Of a stretch of 64,000 nucleotides of DNA, positions 38,337-48,161 are shown one piece after another. A model generated the notes under the pieces. It ran no database searches. It worked only from the letters and a program-made list of their open reading frames with translations, and was not told the origin of the DNA. Source of the DNA: Pectobacterium polaris (GTDB taxonomy: Bacteria > Pseudomonadota > Gammaproteobacteria > Enterobacterales > Enterobacteriaceae); contig NZ_CP017481.1 in NCBI RefSeq assembly GCF_002307355.1, positions 2,046,001 through 2,110,000 on the forward strand, given 5' to 3'. Numbering within the stretch: the first letter of the stretch is position 1; each line of letters opens with the position of its first letter. The translations under genes were made by a program, and so were the position numbers.

Positions 38337-38440
38337 TACCCTAATCTTTCAAGTTGGTGTGGCATTGGTTTTCTTCGCTACCCCGACTGCGAATCTATCG
38401 CCTGTCGGGGTGCTGATTGCCACCTTGAAACCTATTAGGT
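38337..38440. repeat. imperfect palindrome between ptsI and crr
   Basis: CTAATCTTTCAAGTTGGTG and the inverse of CACCTTGAAACCTATTAG form outer arms, and ACCCCGAC/GTCGGGGT an inner eight-pair stem. It begins TATACCCTAA like ERIC but the core is different, so it is a separate or diverged repeat. It may adjust the ratio of ptsI to crr mRNA. Confidence 0.7.
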
Positions 38441-38449
38441 AAAGCAGAA

Positions 38450-40177
38450 TCAGCAGAGCGTTTTTTCTTTAATAAAGCGGCTCACCAGATTGCTTAACTC
38501 TTGTGCTGTCGGTTGAGCGAGTGCTTGCTCCGCCAGCGCCTTCGCATCTTCGTAATTCGCATTACGGATGATTTTCTTGATGCTCGGGATAGAGATCGCA
38601 CTCATGCTGAATTCGTCCAGACCCATTCCCAATAACAGTAGTGTAGCACGTTCGTCACCGGCGAGCTCACCACACATCCCTGTCCATTTGCCTTCGGCAT
38701 GAGACGCGTCAATAACCTGTTTAATCAGGGTCAGGACGGCGGGGGACATCGGATTATAGAGATGAGAAATCAGCTCATTACCGCGATCAACTGCCAGAGT
38801 ATACTGGGTTAAGTCATTTGTCCCAATACTAAAGAAGTCGACTTCTTTGGCTAAATGTGACGCGATGGCGGCGGCGGCAGGTGTTTCAACCATCACGCCG
38901 ACTTCAATGCTTTCGTCGAAGGCTTTACCTTCTTCTCTCAGCTGTGCTTTCAGCATCTCCAGTTCGGCTTTCAGCTCACGTACTTCTTCCACGGAAATAA
39001 TCATCGGGAACATGATGCGCAGCTTGCCAAATTTTGATGCGCGCAGAATGGCACGCAGTTGGGCATGCAGGATTTCTTTACGATCCAGACAGATACGGAT
39101 AGCACGCCAGCCAAGGAACGGGTTCTCTTCCTTCGGCAGGTTCATGTATGGCAGATCTTTGTCGCCACCGATATCCATGGTACGGACGATCACGGCCTGA
39201 GCGCCAACGGCTTCGGCAACCGCCTTATACGCCTGGAACTGCTCTTCTTCGGTAGGTAGTGAGTCACGATCCATGAACAGGAATTCGGTACGATACAGGC
39301 CGACACCTTCTGCGCCGTTACGCTCTGCACCGGCGACATCACGCACGGTACCGATGTTGGCACAGACTTCAACCTGATGACCGTCCAGCGTGATGGCCGG
39401 CAGATCTTTCAGCTTGGCCAGCTCATACTTTTCAGCGTGGTATTGCTGCTGAACGGCTTTTAATTCTTCAATTTTATCCGCGGTCGGATTCTGATAGATC
39501 TGGTTGTTTACGGCATCCAGAATCAGATAGTCGCCGTTTTTAACCTGCTGGGTCACATTTGTCGTGCCGACGATCGCAGGCAGTTCCAGCGAACGGGCCA
39601 TAATGGACGTGTGAGACGTGCGGCCACCAAGGTCGGTGATGAAGCCCAGCACTTTGTCCAGATTCAACTGCGCGGTTTCTGACGGTGTCAGGTCCGTGGC
39701 AACCAGAATGGCTTCATCCTGAATATCGCCCAGATCGACGATGGTCATATTGAGAATGTTGCGTAGCAAACGCTTCCCGATATCACGCATGTCCGCAGCG
39801 CGTTCTTTCAGATATTCATCATCAAGCTCTTCCAGTGCTTTAGCCTGGTTTTCGATGACGGAAAATGCAGCAGCGTCGGCGGAAGCATGCTCATCTTTAA
39901 TCAGGGCTATGATTTCCTGCTCGAACTCTTCATCTTCCAGCAACATGATGTGGCCTTCGAAGATGGCTTCTTTCTCTGCGCCCAGCGTCTCGCCCGCTTT
40001 CTTCTTGATAGCTTCCAACTGTACGGATGCTTTGGAACGGCCAGTCAGAAAACGTTCAATTTCCTGCTCCACCTGATCCGCAGAGATTTTTTTCCGGTTG
40101 ATGAGAATTTCATCTTCTTTCAGTAACAGTGCCTTACCAAAAGCAATACCCGGTGATACTAATATGCCTGAAATCAT
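38450..40177 (-). CDS. ptsI: phosphoenolpyruvate-protein phosphotransferase (PTS enzyme I)
   Basis: This 575-residue enzyme autophosphorylates from PEP and passes phosphate to HPr. The active histidine lies in [13 protein letters not shown]. The PEP-binding C-terminal barrel has [20 protein letters not shown] and [20 protein letters not shown]. The length equals E. coli PtsI. It is the middle gene of ptsH-ptsI-crr, 45 bases after ptsH. Confidence 0.98.
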   Translation of the reverse strand: MISGILVSPGIAFGKALLLKEDEILINRKKISADQVEQEIERFLTGRSKASVQLEAIKKKAGETLGAEKEAIFEGHIMLLEDEEFEQEIIALIKDEHASADAAAFSVIENQAKALEELDDEYLKERAADMRDIGKRLLRNILNMTIVDLGDIQDEAILVATDLTPSETAQLNLDKVLGFITDLGGRTSHTSIMARSLELPAIVGTTNVTQQVKNGDYLILDAVNNQIYQNPTADKIEELKAVQQQYHAEKYELAKLKDLPAITLDGHQVEVCANIGTVRDVAGAERNGAEGVGLYRTEFLFMDRDSLPTEEEQFQAYKAVAEAVGAQAVIVRTMDIGGDKDLPYMNLPKEENPFLGWRAIRICLDRKEILHAQLRAILRASKFGKLRIMFPMIISVEEVRELKAELEMLKAQLREEGKAFDESIEVGVMVETPAAAAIASHLAKEVDFFSIGTNDLTQYTLAVDRGNELISHLYNPMSPAVLTLIKQVIDASHAEGKWTGMCGELAGDERATLLLLGMGLDEFSMSAISIPSIKKIIRNANYEDAKALAEQALAQPTAQELSNLVSRFIKEKTLC

Positions 40178-40222
40178 AACCCTACCTTACTCGATTCTGG
40201 TGTTCACTAAAAAACTCGTTGT

Positions 40223-40480
40223 TTACTCGAGCTCAGCCATCAGCTTGACCAGGTGTTCAACCGCTTTTTGTTCGTCTTCGCCTTCCGCAGCGATAGTAAC
40301 CACAGTTCCTTGTGTTAAGCCGAGTGTTTGTAATTTGAACAGGCTCTTAGCGCTAGCGCTCTTGCCGTTAGACGTCACTGTGATTTCAGAGGTGAAGCCT
40401 TTGGCTTCTTTGACGAACTGAGCAGCAGGACGAGTGTGCAGGCCATTCGGTGCGGTGATAGTCACTTCTTGCTGGAACAT
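40223..40480 (-). CDS. ptsH: phosphocarrier protein HPr
   Basis: This 85-residue phosphocarrier has active His15 ([10 protein letters not shown]) and Ser46 ([10 protein letters not shown]). It relays phosphate from enzyme I to all PTS permeases, including the beta-glucoside permease in this window. It is the first gene of the pts operon. Confidence 0.98.
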   Translation of the reverse strand: MFQQEVTITAPNGLHTRPAAQFVKEAKGFTSEITVTSNGKSASAKSLFKLQTLGLTQGTVVTIAAEGEDEQKAVEHLVKLMAELE

Positions 40481-40867
40481 GCTTTTTTCCCCAACTTATG
40501 GATTAGATTAATGTTGTGGAACTAAAGTTTAGTTGATTCACTGAACTTTAGCCTGTTTGGTTAGCTCCTGATTTATGTTACAGGGGCAGGCCACGATGCG
40601 ACAAGAAAACCGTCAAACGTATTTCCTGAATAAAATACCATCAAATACCGCGGATTCCGTCACCCATTATCTTAACCTCAGTCGCAAAACGGCGATGTGG
40701 GCTATCGTGCGCAGGAAAAAAAACGGTCATGCGCAGGAAAAACATAATGTGATGAGGCGTGGTACTTGCCGGATATTAATTTCACGCATCAAAATAATTG
40801 TTCGGTTAAATACTAAACCTGATGTAGAAAAGCAATCCACATGTGGTGGAAAGTTTGAACTGTGCCA
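40481..40867. other. pts promoter region
   Basis: This is the gap between ptsH and cysK up to the cysK-side terminator. An inverted repeat CTAAAGTT (40522-40529) and AACTTTAG (40544-40551) lies 40-70 bases upstream of ptsH and could be an operator or leader hairpin. A 103-codon open frame on the plus strand lacks protein-like character and homology and is not called. Confidence 0.5.
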
Positions 40868-40897
40868 CAAAAAAGCACCTAAATAGGTGCTTTTTTA
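40868..40897. terminator. terminator downstream of cysK
   Basis: AAAAAAGCACCT and AGGTGCTTTTTT form a symmetric stem that works on either strand. It stands 39 bases after the cysK stop. Confidence 0.88.
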
Positions 40898-40935
40898 ACA
40901 CATTGGTCACTTGTTGTTCGAGTGTGACCGGGAGG

Positions 40936-41904
40936 TTATTGTTGCAGTTCCTGCTCGGTGAACAGGTCGGCAAAGAGTGCTGTGCTGAGGTAACGTTCGC
41001 CGGAAGAAGGCAGAATAACGACGATAGTTTTATCTTCAAATTCTTTTTCTTTGAGCAAGTTCAGCGCTGCGGCAACGGCTGCACCGGAAGAAATACCAGC
41101 CAGAATGCCTTCTTCTTCCATCAAACGGCGCGCGGTACCGATCGCTTCTTCGTTCGTCACTTTCTCTACGCGGTCAATCAGTTTCAAATCCAGGTTACCC
41201 GGAATGAAACCCGCGCCGATGCCCTGAATCTTGTGCGGGCCTGGCTTCAGCTCTTCGCCAGCCAGCGCCTGAGTGATCACCGGTGAGTCGGTAGGTTCAA
41301 CCGCCACGCTGATGATGGCTTTTCCTTTGGTGTTCTTGATGTAGCGGCTGACACCCGTCAGCGTACCGCCAGTACCGACGCCAGAGATAAAGACATCAAC
41401 CTGACCATCGGTATCTTCCCAGATTTCAGGGCCGGTGGTTTTCTCGTGAATTTCTGGGTTAGCAGGGTTGCTGAACTGCTGTAGCAGCAGATAACGCTGT
41501 GGATCGCTGGCGACAATCTCTTCTGCCTTGGCGATGGCACCTTTCATGCCTTTCGCGCCTTCGGTCAGCACCAGATTAGCACCTAGCGCTTTCAGCAGCT
41601 TGCGGCGCTCGATGCTCATGGTTTCCGGCATGGTGAGCGTGAGTTTGTAACCGCGAGCTGCGGCGACATAGGCCAGGGCAATCCCTGTGTTTCCGCTGGT
41701 AGGTTCAACCAACTCAATACCTGGTTTGAGAACGCCGCGTTTTTCTGCATCCCAAATCAGGTTGGAGCCGATACGGCATTTTACGCTGAAGCTCGGGTTG
41801 CGGGATTCCACTTTAACCAGAATGCGTCCGTTGCCGATACGGTTCAGGCGAACCAGCGGCGTATGGCCGATTGTGAAAGAATTGTCTTCGTAGATCTTGC
41901 TCAT
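40936..41904 (-). CDS. cysK: cysteine synthase A
   Basis: This 322-residue PLP enzyme is O-acetylserine sulfhydrylase A. The lysine in [11 protein letters not shown] carries [16 protein letters not shown] binds the substrate carboxylate, and [16 protein letters not shown] binds phosphate. It pairs functionally with the sulfate-uptake genes and cysM elsewhere in the window. It has its own terminator. Confidence 0.97.
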   Translation of the reverse strand: MSKIYEDNSFTIGHTPLVRLNRIGNGRILVKVESRNPSFSVKCRIGSNLIWDAEKRGVLKPGIELVEPTSGNTGIALAYVAAARGYKLTLTMPETMSIERRKLLKALGANLVLTEGAKGMKGAIAKAEEIVASDPQRYLLLQQFSNPANPEIHEKTTGPEIWEDTDGQVDVFISGVGTGGTLTGVSRYIKNTKGKAIISVAVEPTDSPVITQALAGEELKPGPHKIQGIGAGFIPGNLDLKLIDRVEKVTNEEAIGTARRLMEEEGILAGISSGAAVAAALNLLKEKEFEDKTIVVILPSSGERYLSTALFADLFTEQELQQ

Positions 41905-42025
41905 AGCCTGTCCTTATAACTGTATGAAATTTTTGCGAACGTAGAGAGAATACCCGTTCACACTTTTCAGTGAAGTAAAGAATTGCTATATCGTTATGTT
42001 CTTAAGAAATATCTTTTCATTACAA

Positions 42026-42057
42026 TAGAAAGCACCGGCTGTTATCAGCCAGTGCTT
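42026..42057 (-). terminator. cysZ terminator
   Basis: On the minus strand AAGCACTGGCTG pairs with CAGCCGGTGCTT around ATAA, followed by a short T-containing tail, immediately after cysZ. Confidence 0.7.
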
Positions 42058-42066
42058 GCGGTCTTT

Positions 42067-42915
42067 TTATGGCGCTTTTTTCGGCAGGGTTGCTGATAGA
42101 TCGCGATAACGATCCACCCACAGCTGCGTTGCACCGCATACCGCAACGGGCATGATGACCAGATTCAAAAAAGGCACCAGCGTAAACAGGCTGACCAACG
42201 CGCCAAACTGCATATTGGCGACTTTATGGCGGCGTAATGCCTGACGCATCGTGGCAAATCCCACTTTGTGGTTATCAAAAGGATAATCACAATATTGAAT
42301 CGCCAGCATCCACGCGCTGAACAGGAACCACAGTACCGGAGCGACAGTTTGCCCAATGCCGGGGATGAAATAGAGAAGAAATAGCACAATGGCGCGTGGC
42401 AGGTAATACGCCAGCTTTTGGATTTCACGCTTCATGATGCGTGGGACGTCTTTAGCGATGCCAAGTATGCCGCTGTCCGGCAACGTTTGGCCGGTTAGTT
42501 TTGCTTCCAGCTGCTCGGCTAACAAGCCGTTAAACGGTGCGGCGATGAAATTGGCGATCGTGCTAAATAGGTAGCTGAATACCAGCAAAATGGAGATCAC
42601 GGCAAGTGGCCAAATGAGGTAGCTGAGCCATTGCAGCCAGCTCGGAATGTGGCTCATGATCTGCGGAATCCAGTCATTCAGCTGGGTAAAAAGCCACCAA
42701 AAAGCCCCGCCCATCAGTACGATGTTCATCAGTAAGGGCAGAATAACGAAACGTCGGATGCCCGGCAGTGAGATCAGGCGCCATCCAGCAAGAAAATAGT
42801 GTATGCCGCTGCGAACCTGGCCTATGGTATTACCGTAAGACGATTTTTCGGAAGATGATGGTTTTTCTGAAGACGATTGTTTTTCTGAAGACATAGTGCC
42901 GATAGACTCAGTCAT
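42067..42915 (-). CDS. cysZ: sulfate permease/uptake protein CysZ
   Basis: This 282-residue inner-membrane protein supports sulfate entry. Membrane segments and conserved stretches ([50 protein letters not shown]) closely follow E. coli CysZ. About 30 extra residues precede the homologous part and include three SSEKxS units. An internal start at 42894 is possible but does not remove the repeats. It sits between cysK and divergent zipA, the E. coli order. Confidence 0.93.
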   Translation of the reverse strand: MTESIGTMSSEKQSSSEKPSSSEKSSYGNTIGQVRSGIHYFLAGWRLISLPGIRRFVILPLLMNIVLMGGAFWWLFTQLNDWIPQIMSHIPSWLQWLSYLIWPLAVISILLVFSYLFSTIANFIAAPFNGLLAEQLEAKLTGQTLPDSGILGIAKDVPRIMKREIQKLAYYLPRAIVLFLLYFIPGIGQTVAPVLWFLFSAWMLAIQYCDYPFDNHKVGFATMRQALRRHKVANMQFGALVSLFTLVPFLNLVIMPVAVCGATQLWVDRYRDLSATLPKKAP

Positions 42916-43118
42916 TTGTTTGTTGAGGCATCATATCGGGATGATCTTATGCTGACTAGCCCGCATTTGGATGAAAAAACAGCAAAAAAGTGCGTTGTAT
43001 CTATCTTTATTGTCATAAAGTACCGTGCAGGCTTGCACTTGTGTACTCAGGCAAATAGAGTTAGTAGTATAGGTATTTGCCGTGGTGGCAATGTTTTTTT
43101 GGAACAATTGGGATAGCA

Positions 43119-44144
43119 ATGATGCAGGACTTGCGTCTGATATTAATCGTTGTTGGCGCGATCGCTATAATAGCGCTTTTACTGCACGGCTTGTGGACTA
43201 GCCGTAAAGAACGCTCGTCCCTTTTTCGTGACCGCCCAGCTAAACGTGTAAAGAAAGCGCGTGATGAAACGCCGCTTGACGATCTGGATGAAGGCGTTGG
43301 CGAAGTTCGCGTGAAGGGCGCTCGGCCGCAGCAGAGTGAACCTTCATTTGGCAGCGCTTCACTCGATAACTCATCATTTGATAACGCGTCATTTGATCAT
43401 TCTTCACTTAATAACAACAGTGCACGTGAAGACGTTCGTTCAGAGGCGAAATCGCCGTTCGAGCATCTGTCTCCCGTCTCTTCTTACGACCCTCTACTGG
43501 ATGAAGCCACGCCGGTAGATTCTCCGCGTGCGCAGGTACGTGGTGAGACTAACCCGCAGGTTGTCGCCCCTAGAGAAAACCCGATTTCTGAACCGAGCAT
43601 TAACGCTCCGCGTGAGCCGTTTGCGTATGATGCACCGGAATCTGCTCCACAGCAGCCTGTTGCACATTCGCTGCATGAGAAAGTTCAGCCCGCGCCTGCT
43701 GAGCCAGTTGAACCTGCAGCGGCAAAAGAAGCGGTTCTGGTGCTGCACGTTGTGGCGCATCAGGGCGGTGTCATTGGCGGCGAAGTGCTGTTGCAAAGTC
43801 TGCTTCAGGCCGGTTTCCAGTTTGGTGAAATGAACATTTTCCATCGCCATGTGAACCCCGCTGGCGCAGGCCCGGTGTTGTTCAGCCTGGCGAATATGGT
43901 TAAACCCGGTTCGTTTAATGTCGATGCCATGTCCGAGTTCTCGACGCCCGGCGTGTCCATTTTCATGATGGTGCCGTCTTATGGCGATGCCAGCCAAAAC
44001 TTTAAACTGATGTTACAGTCTGCACAGCGTATTGCTGATGATGTTGGCGGTGTGGTGCAGGATGACGAACGTCGTATGATGACGCCGCAGAAGGTTGAAT
44101 CCTACAAAGCCCGCATTCGCGATGTGCTGAAAGCCAACGCCTGA
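43119..44144 (+). CDS. zipA: cell division protein ZipA
   Basis: This membrane-anchored division protein tethers FtsZ to the inner membrane. One N-terminal helix (residues 5-24), a charged segment ([18 protein letters not shown]), a long variable linker and the C-terminal FtsZ-binding domain (about 200-341, [38 protein letters not shown]) are present. ATG 43119 (MMQDLRL) is the E. coli start; the open frame to 43077 is not homologous. The linker contains short repeats ([15 protein letters not shown]). In E. coli ligA follows; here a terminator and yjeH follow. Confidence 0.95.
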   Translation: MMQDLRLILIVVGAIAIIALLLHGLWTSRKERSSLFRDRPAKRVKKARDETPLDDLDEGVGEVRVKGARPQQSEPSFGSASLDNSSFDNASFDHSSLNNNSAREDVRSEAKSPFEHLSPVSSYDPLLDEATPVDSPRAQVRGETNPQVVAPRENPISEPSINAPREPFAYDAPESAPQQPVAHSLHEKVQPAPAEPVEPAAAKEAVLVLHVVAHQGGVIGGEVLLQSLLQAGFQFGEMNIFHRHVNPAGAGPVLFSLANMVKPGSFNVDAMSEFSTPGVSIFMMVPSYGDASQNFKLMLQSAQRIADDVGGVVQDDERRMMTPQKVESYKARIRDVLKANA

Positions 44145-44191
44145 TAGACATTTATGTGAAAACATAAGTTTGCGAATGCAGTGGGTGAGAG

Positions 44192-44219
44192 AAGCCTCCG
44201 TTAGTGGAGGCTTTTTTTA
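44192..44219 (+). terminator. zipA terminator
   Basis: AAGCCTCC pairs with GGAGGCTT around GTTAGT, followed by seven T. Confidence 0.92.
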
Positions 44220-44272
44220 TTCTTCGATCCGGTAGCGCTGTGGTGTAAAAAAGCAAGAAAAGGTGAAACGTA

Positions 44273-45526
44273 GTGAGTGAAGCAAAAGGATTAAAACAAG
44301 AGCTTGGGCTGATTCAGGGCGTGGGGTTGCTGTCTACTTCTCTGCTGGGGACTGGGGTGTTTGCCGTTCCCGCGCTGGCCGCACAGCTGGCACAGCAAGA
44401 CAGTCTATGGGCGTGGCCGATCTTGATCCTGCTTGTTTTTCCTATCGCCATTGGCTTTGCCGCGCTAGGGCAACATTTTCCTAATGCGGGCGGGGCAGCG
44501 CACTTTGTTAACCTCGCCTTTGGGCCGCGTATGGCACGGGTGACTGGCTGGCTATTCCTGTCCGTTATTCCGTTGGGTCTGCCCGCTGCTTTGCAGATTG
44601 CTGCCGGATTCTGGCAGGCGGCGTTTGGCTGGAGCGATCTGGGGCTGCTCTGCGTACAGCTGCTGACGCTCGGTGGTATCTGGCTGCTTGGCCTGCGCAG
44701 TGCGGGATCCAGCGCCAACATTCAGATCGTCATTGCAATGCTAGTGGTGGGGCTGGTTGCCGCAATCTGGTGGCAGGGCGATATCACGCCCGCGCATATT
44801 CCCTGGCCGTCAGTGAGTGAACTGTCATGGTCTAACACTTTCGGCGCGCTGGCTGTGATGTTCTGGTGCTTCGTTGGCCTTGAGGCTTTTGCCCATATGG
44901 CGACGGAGTTTCGGGTGCCGGAACGTGATTTTCCACGGGCTTTACTGATCGGTATGCTGGTTGCCGGCGCGGTTTACTGGGGATGTACGGTGGCCGTGCT
45001 GCATTTTAAAGCCTACGGTGAAGGGATTGCCGCAACGGCCTCATTGCCGGGTATCGTCGTGCAACTGTTTGGCGAACACGCGCTGTGGATTGCCTGCTTT
45101 GTTGGGTATCTGGCCTGCTTTGCCAGCGTGAATATCTACACGCAGGGCTTCGCCCGTTTAGTCTGGTCGCAGACATCGAAAGGAAGTGCATTAGCGAAGC
45201 TGTCTGCAGGGCAGACTCCAGTGAATGCGCTGTCGGTTGTGGTGGCGTGCTGTCTGGTGTGTTGCCTGTTGATTTACTGGCTCAGACTACCGCTGGATAT
45301 GCTGATTGTGTATGCGAACGGTATCTTTGTGCTGATTTATCTGCTGTGCATGTTGGCGGGGTGGCGTCTGCTGAAAGGGCGCGCCAAAGTGATGGCGGCA
45401 ATAGGCGGAATGCTTTGCTGTGCGCTGTTGCTGATGATCGGCTGGAAATCGCTGTATGCGTTAATCATGCTGGCCGCGCTATGGCTGTTCCTGCCGCGCA
45501 AGCAGGTCGAACTGGTTTCCCACTGA
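44273..45526 (+). CDS. yjeH: APC-family amino-acid exporter YjeH
   Basis: This 417-residue inner-membrane protein of the APC superfamily has about twelve hydrophobic segments. E. coli YjeH exports methionine and branched-chain amino acids. Typical motifs are GLLSTSLLGTGVFAVPALAA and FWCFVGLEAFAHMATEFRVPERDFPRA. The start is GTG 44273 with AAGGTGA about eight bases upstream. In E. coli this gene is far from zipA, so synteny breaks just before it. Confidence 0.9.
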   Translation: MSEAKGLKQELGLIQGVGLLSTSLLGTGVFAVPALAAQLAQQDSLWAWPILILLVFPIAIGFAALGQHFPNAGGAAHFVNLAFGPRMARVTGWLFLSVIPLGLPAALQIAAGFWQAAFGWSDLGLLCVQLLTLGGIWLLGLRSAGSSANIQIVIAMLVVGLVAAIWWQGDITPAHIPWPSVSELSWSNTFGALAVMFWCFVGLEAFAHMATEFRVPERDFPRALLIGMLVAGAVYWGCTVAVLHFKAYGEGIAATASLPGIVVQLFGEHALWIACFVGYLACFASVNIYTQGFARLVWSQTSKGSALAKLSAGQTPVNALSVVVACCLVCCLLIYWLRLPLDMLIVYANGIFVLIYLLCMLAGWRLLKGRAKVMAAIGGMLCCALLLMIGWKSLYALIMLAALWLFLPRKQVELVSH

Positions 45527-45659
45527 GTCGTTTATTCTGAATTCCGTGACGTGAAATCTGTGTTTCTTAAGGCTGTCGCTGGTGCGGGGTAGGGAATCGA
45601 GCAACGCCCTGACTAGGGCGCTGCATTGCGATGATAACGCGTTGTTGTGATGAGACGAG

Positions 45660-45953
45660 TTATTGTGATGACTCGTCGTTTTCCGGCGCTGCGGCGGGCT
45701 TTTCTTCCGTAGACAGTTTCGCTTCCAGCTCGGTCATACGCTGTTCCAGACGGGCAATCTTCTCGCGCGTGCGGAGCAGAACCTGCGTCTGAATATCGAA
45801 CTCTTCACGGTTCACCAAATCCAATCGGGTCAGCTGTGCCTGCAAGACCTGACGAATCTTTTTCTCCACATCATCACCCAATTCCCGGATACCTTTTGGC
45901 ATGGATTCATGCACTTGACGGGCGATTTGCTCAATCTTCTTTGGGTCAATCAT
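45660..45953 (-). CDS. ubiK: ubiquinone biosynthesis accessory factor UbiK (YqiC)
   Basis: This 97-residue coiled-coil protein assists the ubiquinone assembly complex (family knowledge). It starts [21 protein letters not shown] and has a central coiled coil ([29 protein letters not shown]). The acidic tail is variable. It is divergent from ribB, the same arrangement as in E. coli. Confidence 0.94.
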   Translation of the reverse strand: MIDPKKIEQIARQVHESMPKGIRELGDDVEKKIRQVLQAQLTRLDLVNREEFDIQTQVLLRTREKIARLEQRMTELEAKLSTEEKPAAAPENDESSQ

Positions 45954-46138
45954 GTCGCTTTCCTGATTAGGTTATGTAAGTTATTACTATAGCAAGTGTA
46001 ATGGGTATAAATAAAATCTGACATCTGCTTTGCACATATTCAGCATAATTTTACTGTAATCCAGCATACGTTTTGCCCTATTTCCTGTGGCGGATCAATT
46101 GCCCTATCGAGGTATTAGCGTTATAGTAAACCCGCTTA

Positions 46139-46310
46139 TTCTCAGGGCGGGGTGTAATTCCCCACCGGCGGTAAACCAGTACACATACTGGAAGCCCGCG
46201 AGCGCTCTCGCTGTGTTTTCCGATTTAATTATCGATTTCGCAGCGTGGGGTCAGCAGATCCGGTGTAATTCCGGAGCCGACGGTTAAAGTCCGGATGGGA
46301 GAGAGTAACG
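46139..46310 (+). ncRNA. FMN riboswitch (RFN element)
   Basis: The conserved boxes CAGGGCGGGGTGTAATTCCC, CACCGGCGGTAAA, CAGATCCGGTGTAATTCCGG and AGCCGACGGTTAAAGTCCGG occur in order. It lies about 130 bases upstream of ribB and would reduce ribB expression when FMN is abundant. A CGGGC/GCCCG hairpin follows at about 46319-46333. Confidence 0.97.
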
Positions 46311-46437
46311 GTATCTGTCGGGCTATATGCCCGCTCGCGTTATTTTTGTTAACTATTACTATGCAACCAGTCGTAATGGTTACTCCTCAAGCTCGCCCTG
46401 ATTCTGGTAATCCATAATAACATTGAGGTTTTTTACC

Positions 46438-47091
46438 ATGAATCAGACATTACTTTCTGAATTTGGCAATCCTACCGAACGCGTAGAACGCGCACTTGAT
46501 GCATTGCGTCACGGCCGCGGCGTGCTGGTGTTGGATGATGAAGATCGTGAAAACGAAGGTGACATGATCTTTTCCGCTGAAAATATGACCGTTGAACAAA
46601 TGGCGCTGACGATTCGTCACGGCAGTGGCATCGTGTGCCTGTGCCTGACGGAAGAGCGTCGCCAGCAGTTGGAATTGCCGATGATGGTGGAGAAGAACTC
46701 CAGCCATTACCAAACGGCATTCACCGTGACGATCGAAGCCGCCGAAGGCGTGACGACGGGCGTTTCTGCTACCGACCGCCTGACCACCATTCGTGCCGCG
46801 ATTGCGGATAACGCCAAGCCGAGCGATCTGAATCGTCCTGGTCACGTATTCCCGCTGCGCGCCCAACCGGGTGGCGTGTTAACGCGCGGTGGTCATACTG
46901 AAGCGACGGTTGATCTGATGAAGCTGGCGGGCCTGAAGCCGTCTGGTGTTCTGTGTGAACTGACGAACGATGATGGTTCAATGGCGCACGCGCCGGAAGT
47001 GATCACGTTTGCCAAACAGCACGATATGCCGGTACTGACGATTGAAGATCTGGTGGCTTACCGCATCGCGGCAGCGCGCAAAGCCAGCTGA
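46438..47091 (+). CDS. ribB: 3,4-dihydroxy-2-butanone-4-phosphate synthase
   Basis: This enzyme of riboflavin synthesis splits ribulose 5-phosphate to dihydroxybutanone phosphate and formate. It has 217 residues, the same as E. coli. The acidic loop [11 protein letters not shown] and [25 protein letters not shown] and [11 protein letters not shown] are the active-site blocks. ATG 46438 follows GAGG; an upstream in-frame start at 46423 is not conserved. It is controlled by the FMN riboswitch. Confidence 0.97.
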   Translation: MNQTLLSEFGNPTERVERALDALRHGRGVLVLDDEDRENEGDMIFSAENMTVEQMALTIRHGSGIVCLCLTEERRQQLELPMMVEKNSSHYQTAFTVTIEAAEGVTTGVSATDRLTTIRAAIADNAKPSDLNRPGHVFPLRAQPGGVLTRGGHTEATVDLMKLAGLKPSGVLCELTNDDGSMAHAPEVITFAKQHDMPVLTIEDLVAYRIAAARKAS

Positions 47092-47114
47092 TTCTCGCAG
47101 CGTATAGCGAAATA

Positions 47115-47147
47115 AAAAGGGCCGATTAATCGGCCCTTTTGTATTTT
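47115..47147 (+). terminator. ribB terminator
   Basis: AAAAGGGCCGATT pairs with AATCGGCCCTTTT, followed by a T-rich tail. Confidence 0.9.
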
Positions 47148-47194
47148 ATGTATTATTTTTTTATTAGTTAGGTTTTTTAGCGGCTAACCAGTGC

Positions 47195-48055
47195 TTACGG
47201 CTTTCTTGCCAGTAGCGTGGCGAAGCGCAGCTTGATGCGGTTACCCTGCGCATCGGTCTTGTGTAGCTCACCCATATCCTCGTTGTATTTGAGGATCTCC
47301 CAATCGGCGTAATAGTCCTTCAGCTCGTTTTCTTTAAAGGTGAACGAGAAAGGCATTGGGCACGGGCAATCTTCCGTCGACATCGCCGCGATAATCAGGT
47401 TGTAGCCGCCGTTAACGGTGCTGTCCTGCATATTGCTGATGATGTGCGGAATACGATCGCGTTCCAGGAACATCAGCACGACGGTCGACAGGATGAAGTC
47501 GTACTGTTCTTTGATTTCCGCCAGATTGATGTTGTAAACGCCCGCACGAATGTTTTCCAGCGCTTCGCTCTTGATGATGTTATTCAGCGAATCAATGCTT
47601 TGCTCGTGCTTATCACAGGCCGTGACGTCAAACCCGCGCAGGTTCAGGTACAGCGAGTTGCGCCCGCCGCCGCAGCCTAAATCGAGCGTTTTGCCCGGCT
47701 TGATGTGCTGCACGGCGTTGATCACTTCGGAATGGGTACGCGTCAGACCGTATTTTTTATGGTAAAAATCTTCCGCTGAGCAGAAAAAGCTGAGCTGACA
47801 TTCCAGATTGTCAGAAAACGAGACGATGCGATGCCACGCCTGCGGCTCAACAAACGGCGGCTGGTTCTGCTCGGAGAACTGGAATGTCTCCAGCGTCTCG
47901 CCGTCTTCGGTCAGCATGGAGAAGGTCATTTCCCCTTTCAACACGGTCAGTTTTGCCCAGGTGCCTTCCTGCGTGTTGTGCTTTTCCTGAAACGCGGCAG
48001 GCAGCGTCTGGCTGTTCCACTGCGGCATCTTCTTATAACAAATGAGATCTTGCAT
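47195..48055 (-). CDS. tehB: TehB-type SAM-dependent methyltransferase
   Basis: This 286-residue methyltransferase is of the tellurite-resistance family. Residues 1-about 90 are a cupin-like N-terminal domain ([19 protein letters not shown]) and residues about 95-286 the TehB methyltransferase with SAM motif [15 protein letters not shown]. The longer two-domain form resembles Haemophilus TehB, whereas E. coli TehB lacks the N-terminal part. It stands alone without tehA. Its natural substrate is uncertain. Confidence 0.88.
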   Translation of the reverse strand: MQDLICYKKMPQWNSQTLPAAFQEKHNTQEGTWAKLTVLKGEMTFSMLTEDGETLETFQFSEQNQPPFVEPQAWHRIVSFSDNLECQLSFFCSAEDFYHKKYGLTRTHSEVINAVQHIKPGKTLDLGCGGGRNSLYLNLRGFDVTACDKHEQSIDSLNNIIKSEALENIRAGVYNINLAEIKEQYDFILSTVVLMFLERDRIPHIISNMQDSTVNGGYNLIIAAMSTEDCPCPMPFSFTFKENELKDYYADWEILKYNEDMGELHKTDAQGNRIKLRFATLLARKP

Positions 48056-48161
48056 CTTTACCTCGGTCTGTAAATTCTAAAAGCGATAGCCGTATTCTAT
48101 TAATCCGCACGCAGGCTGACCAGAAAATATGTATTTTAAATGCATTATTTATTTTGCTGGC

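Noticed and set aside
40575..40886. 103-codon open frame between ptsH and cysK
   Set aside because: It runs through promoter and terminator sequences, has no domain or protein-like periodicity, and ends inside the cysK terminator.
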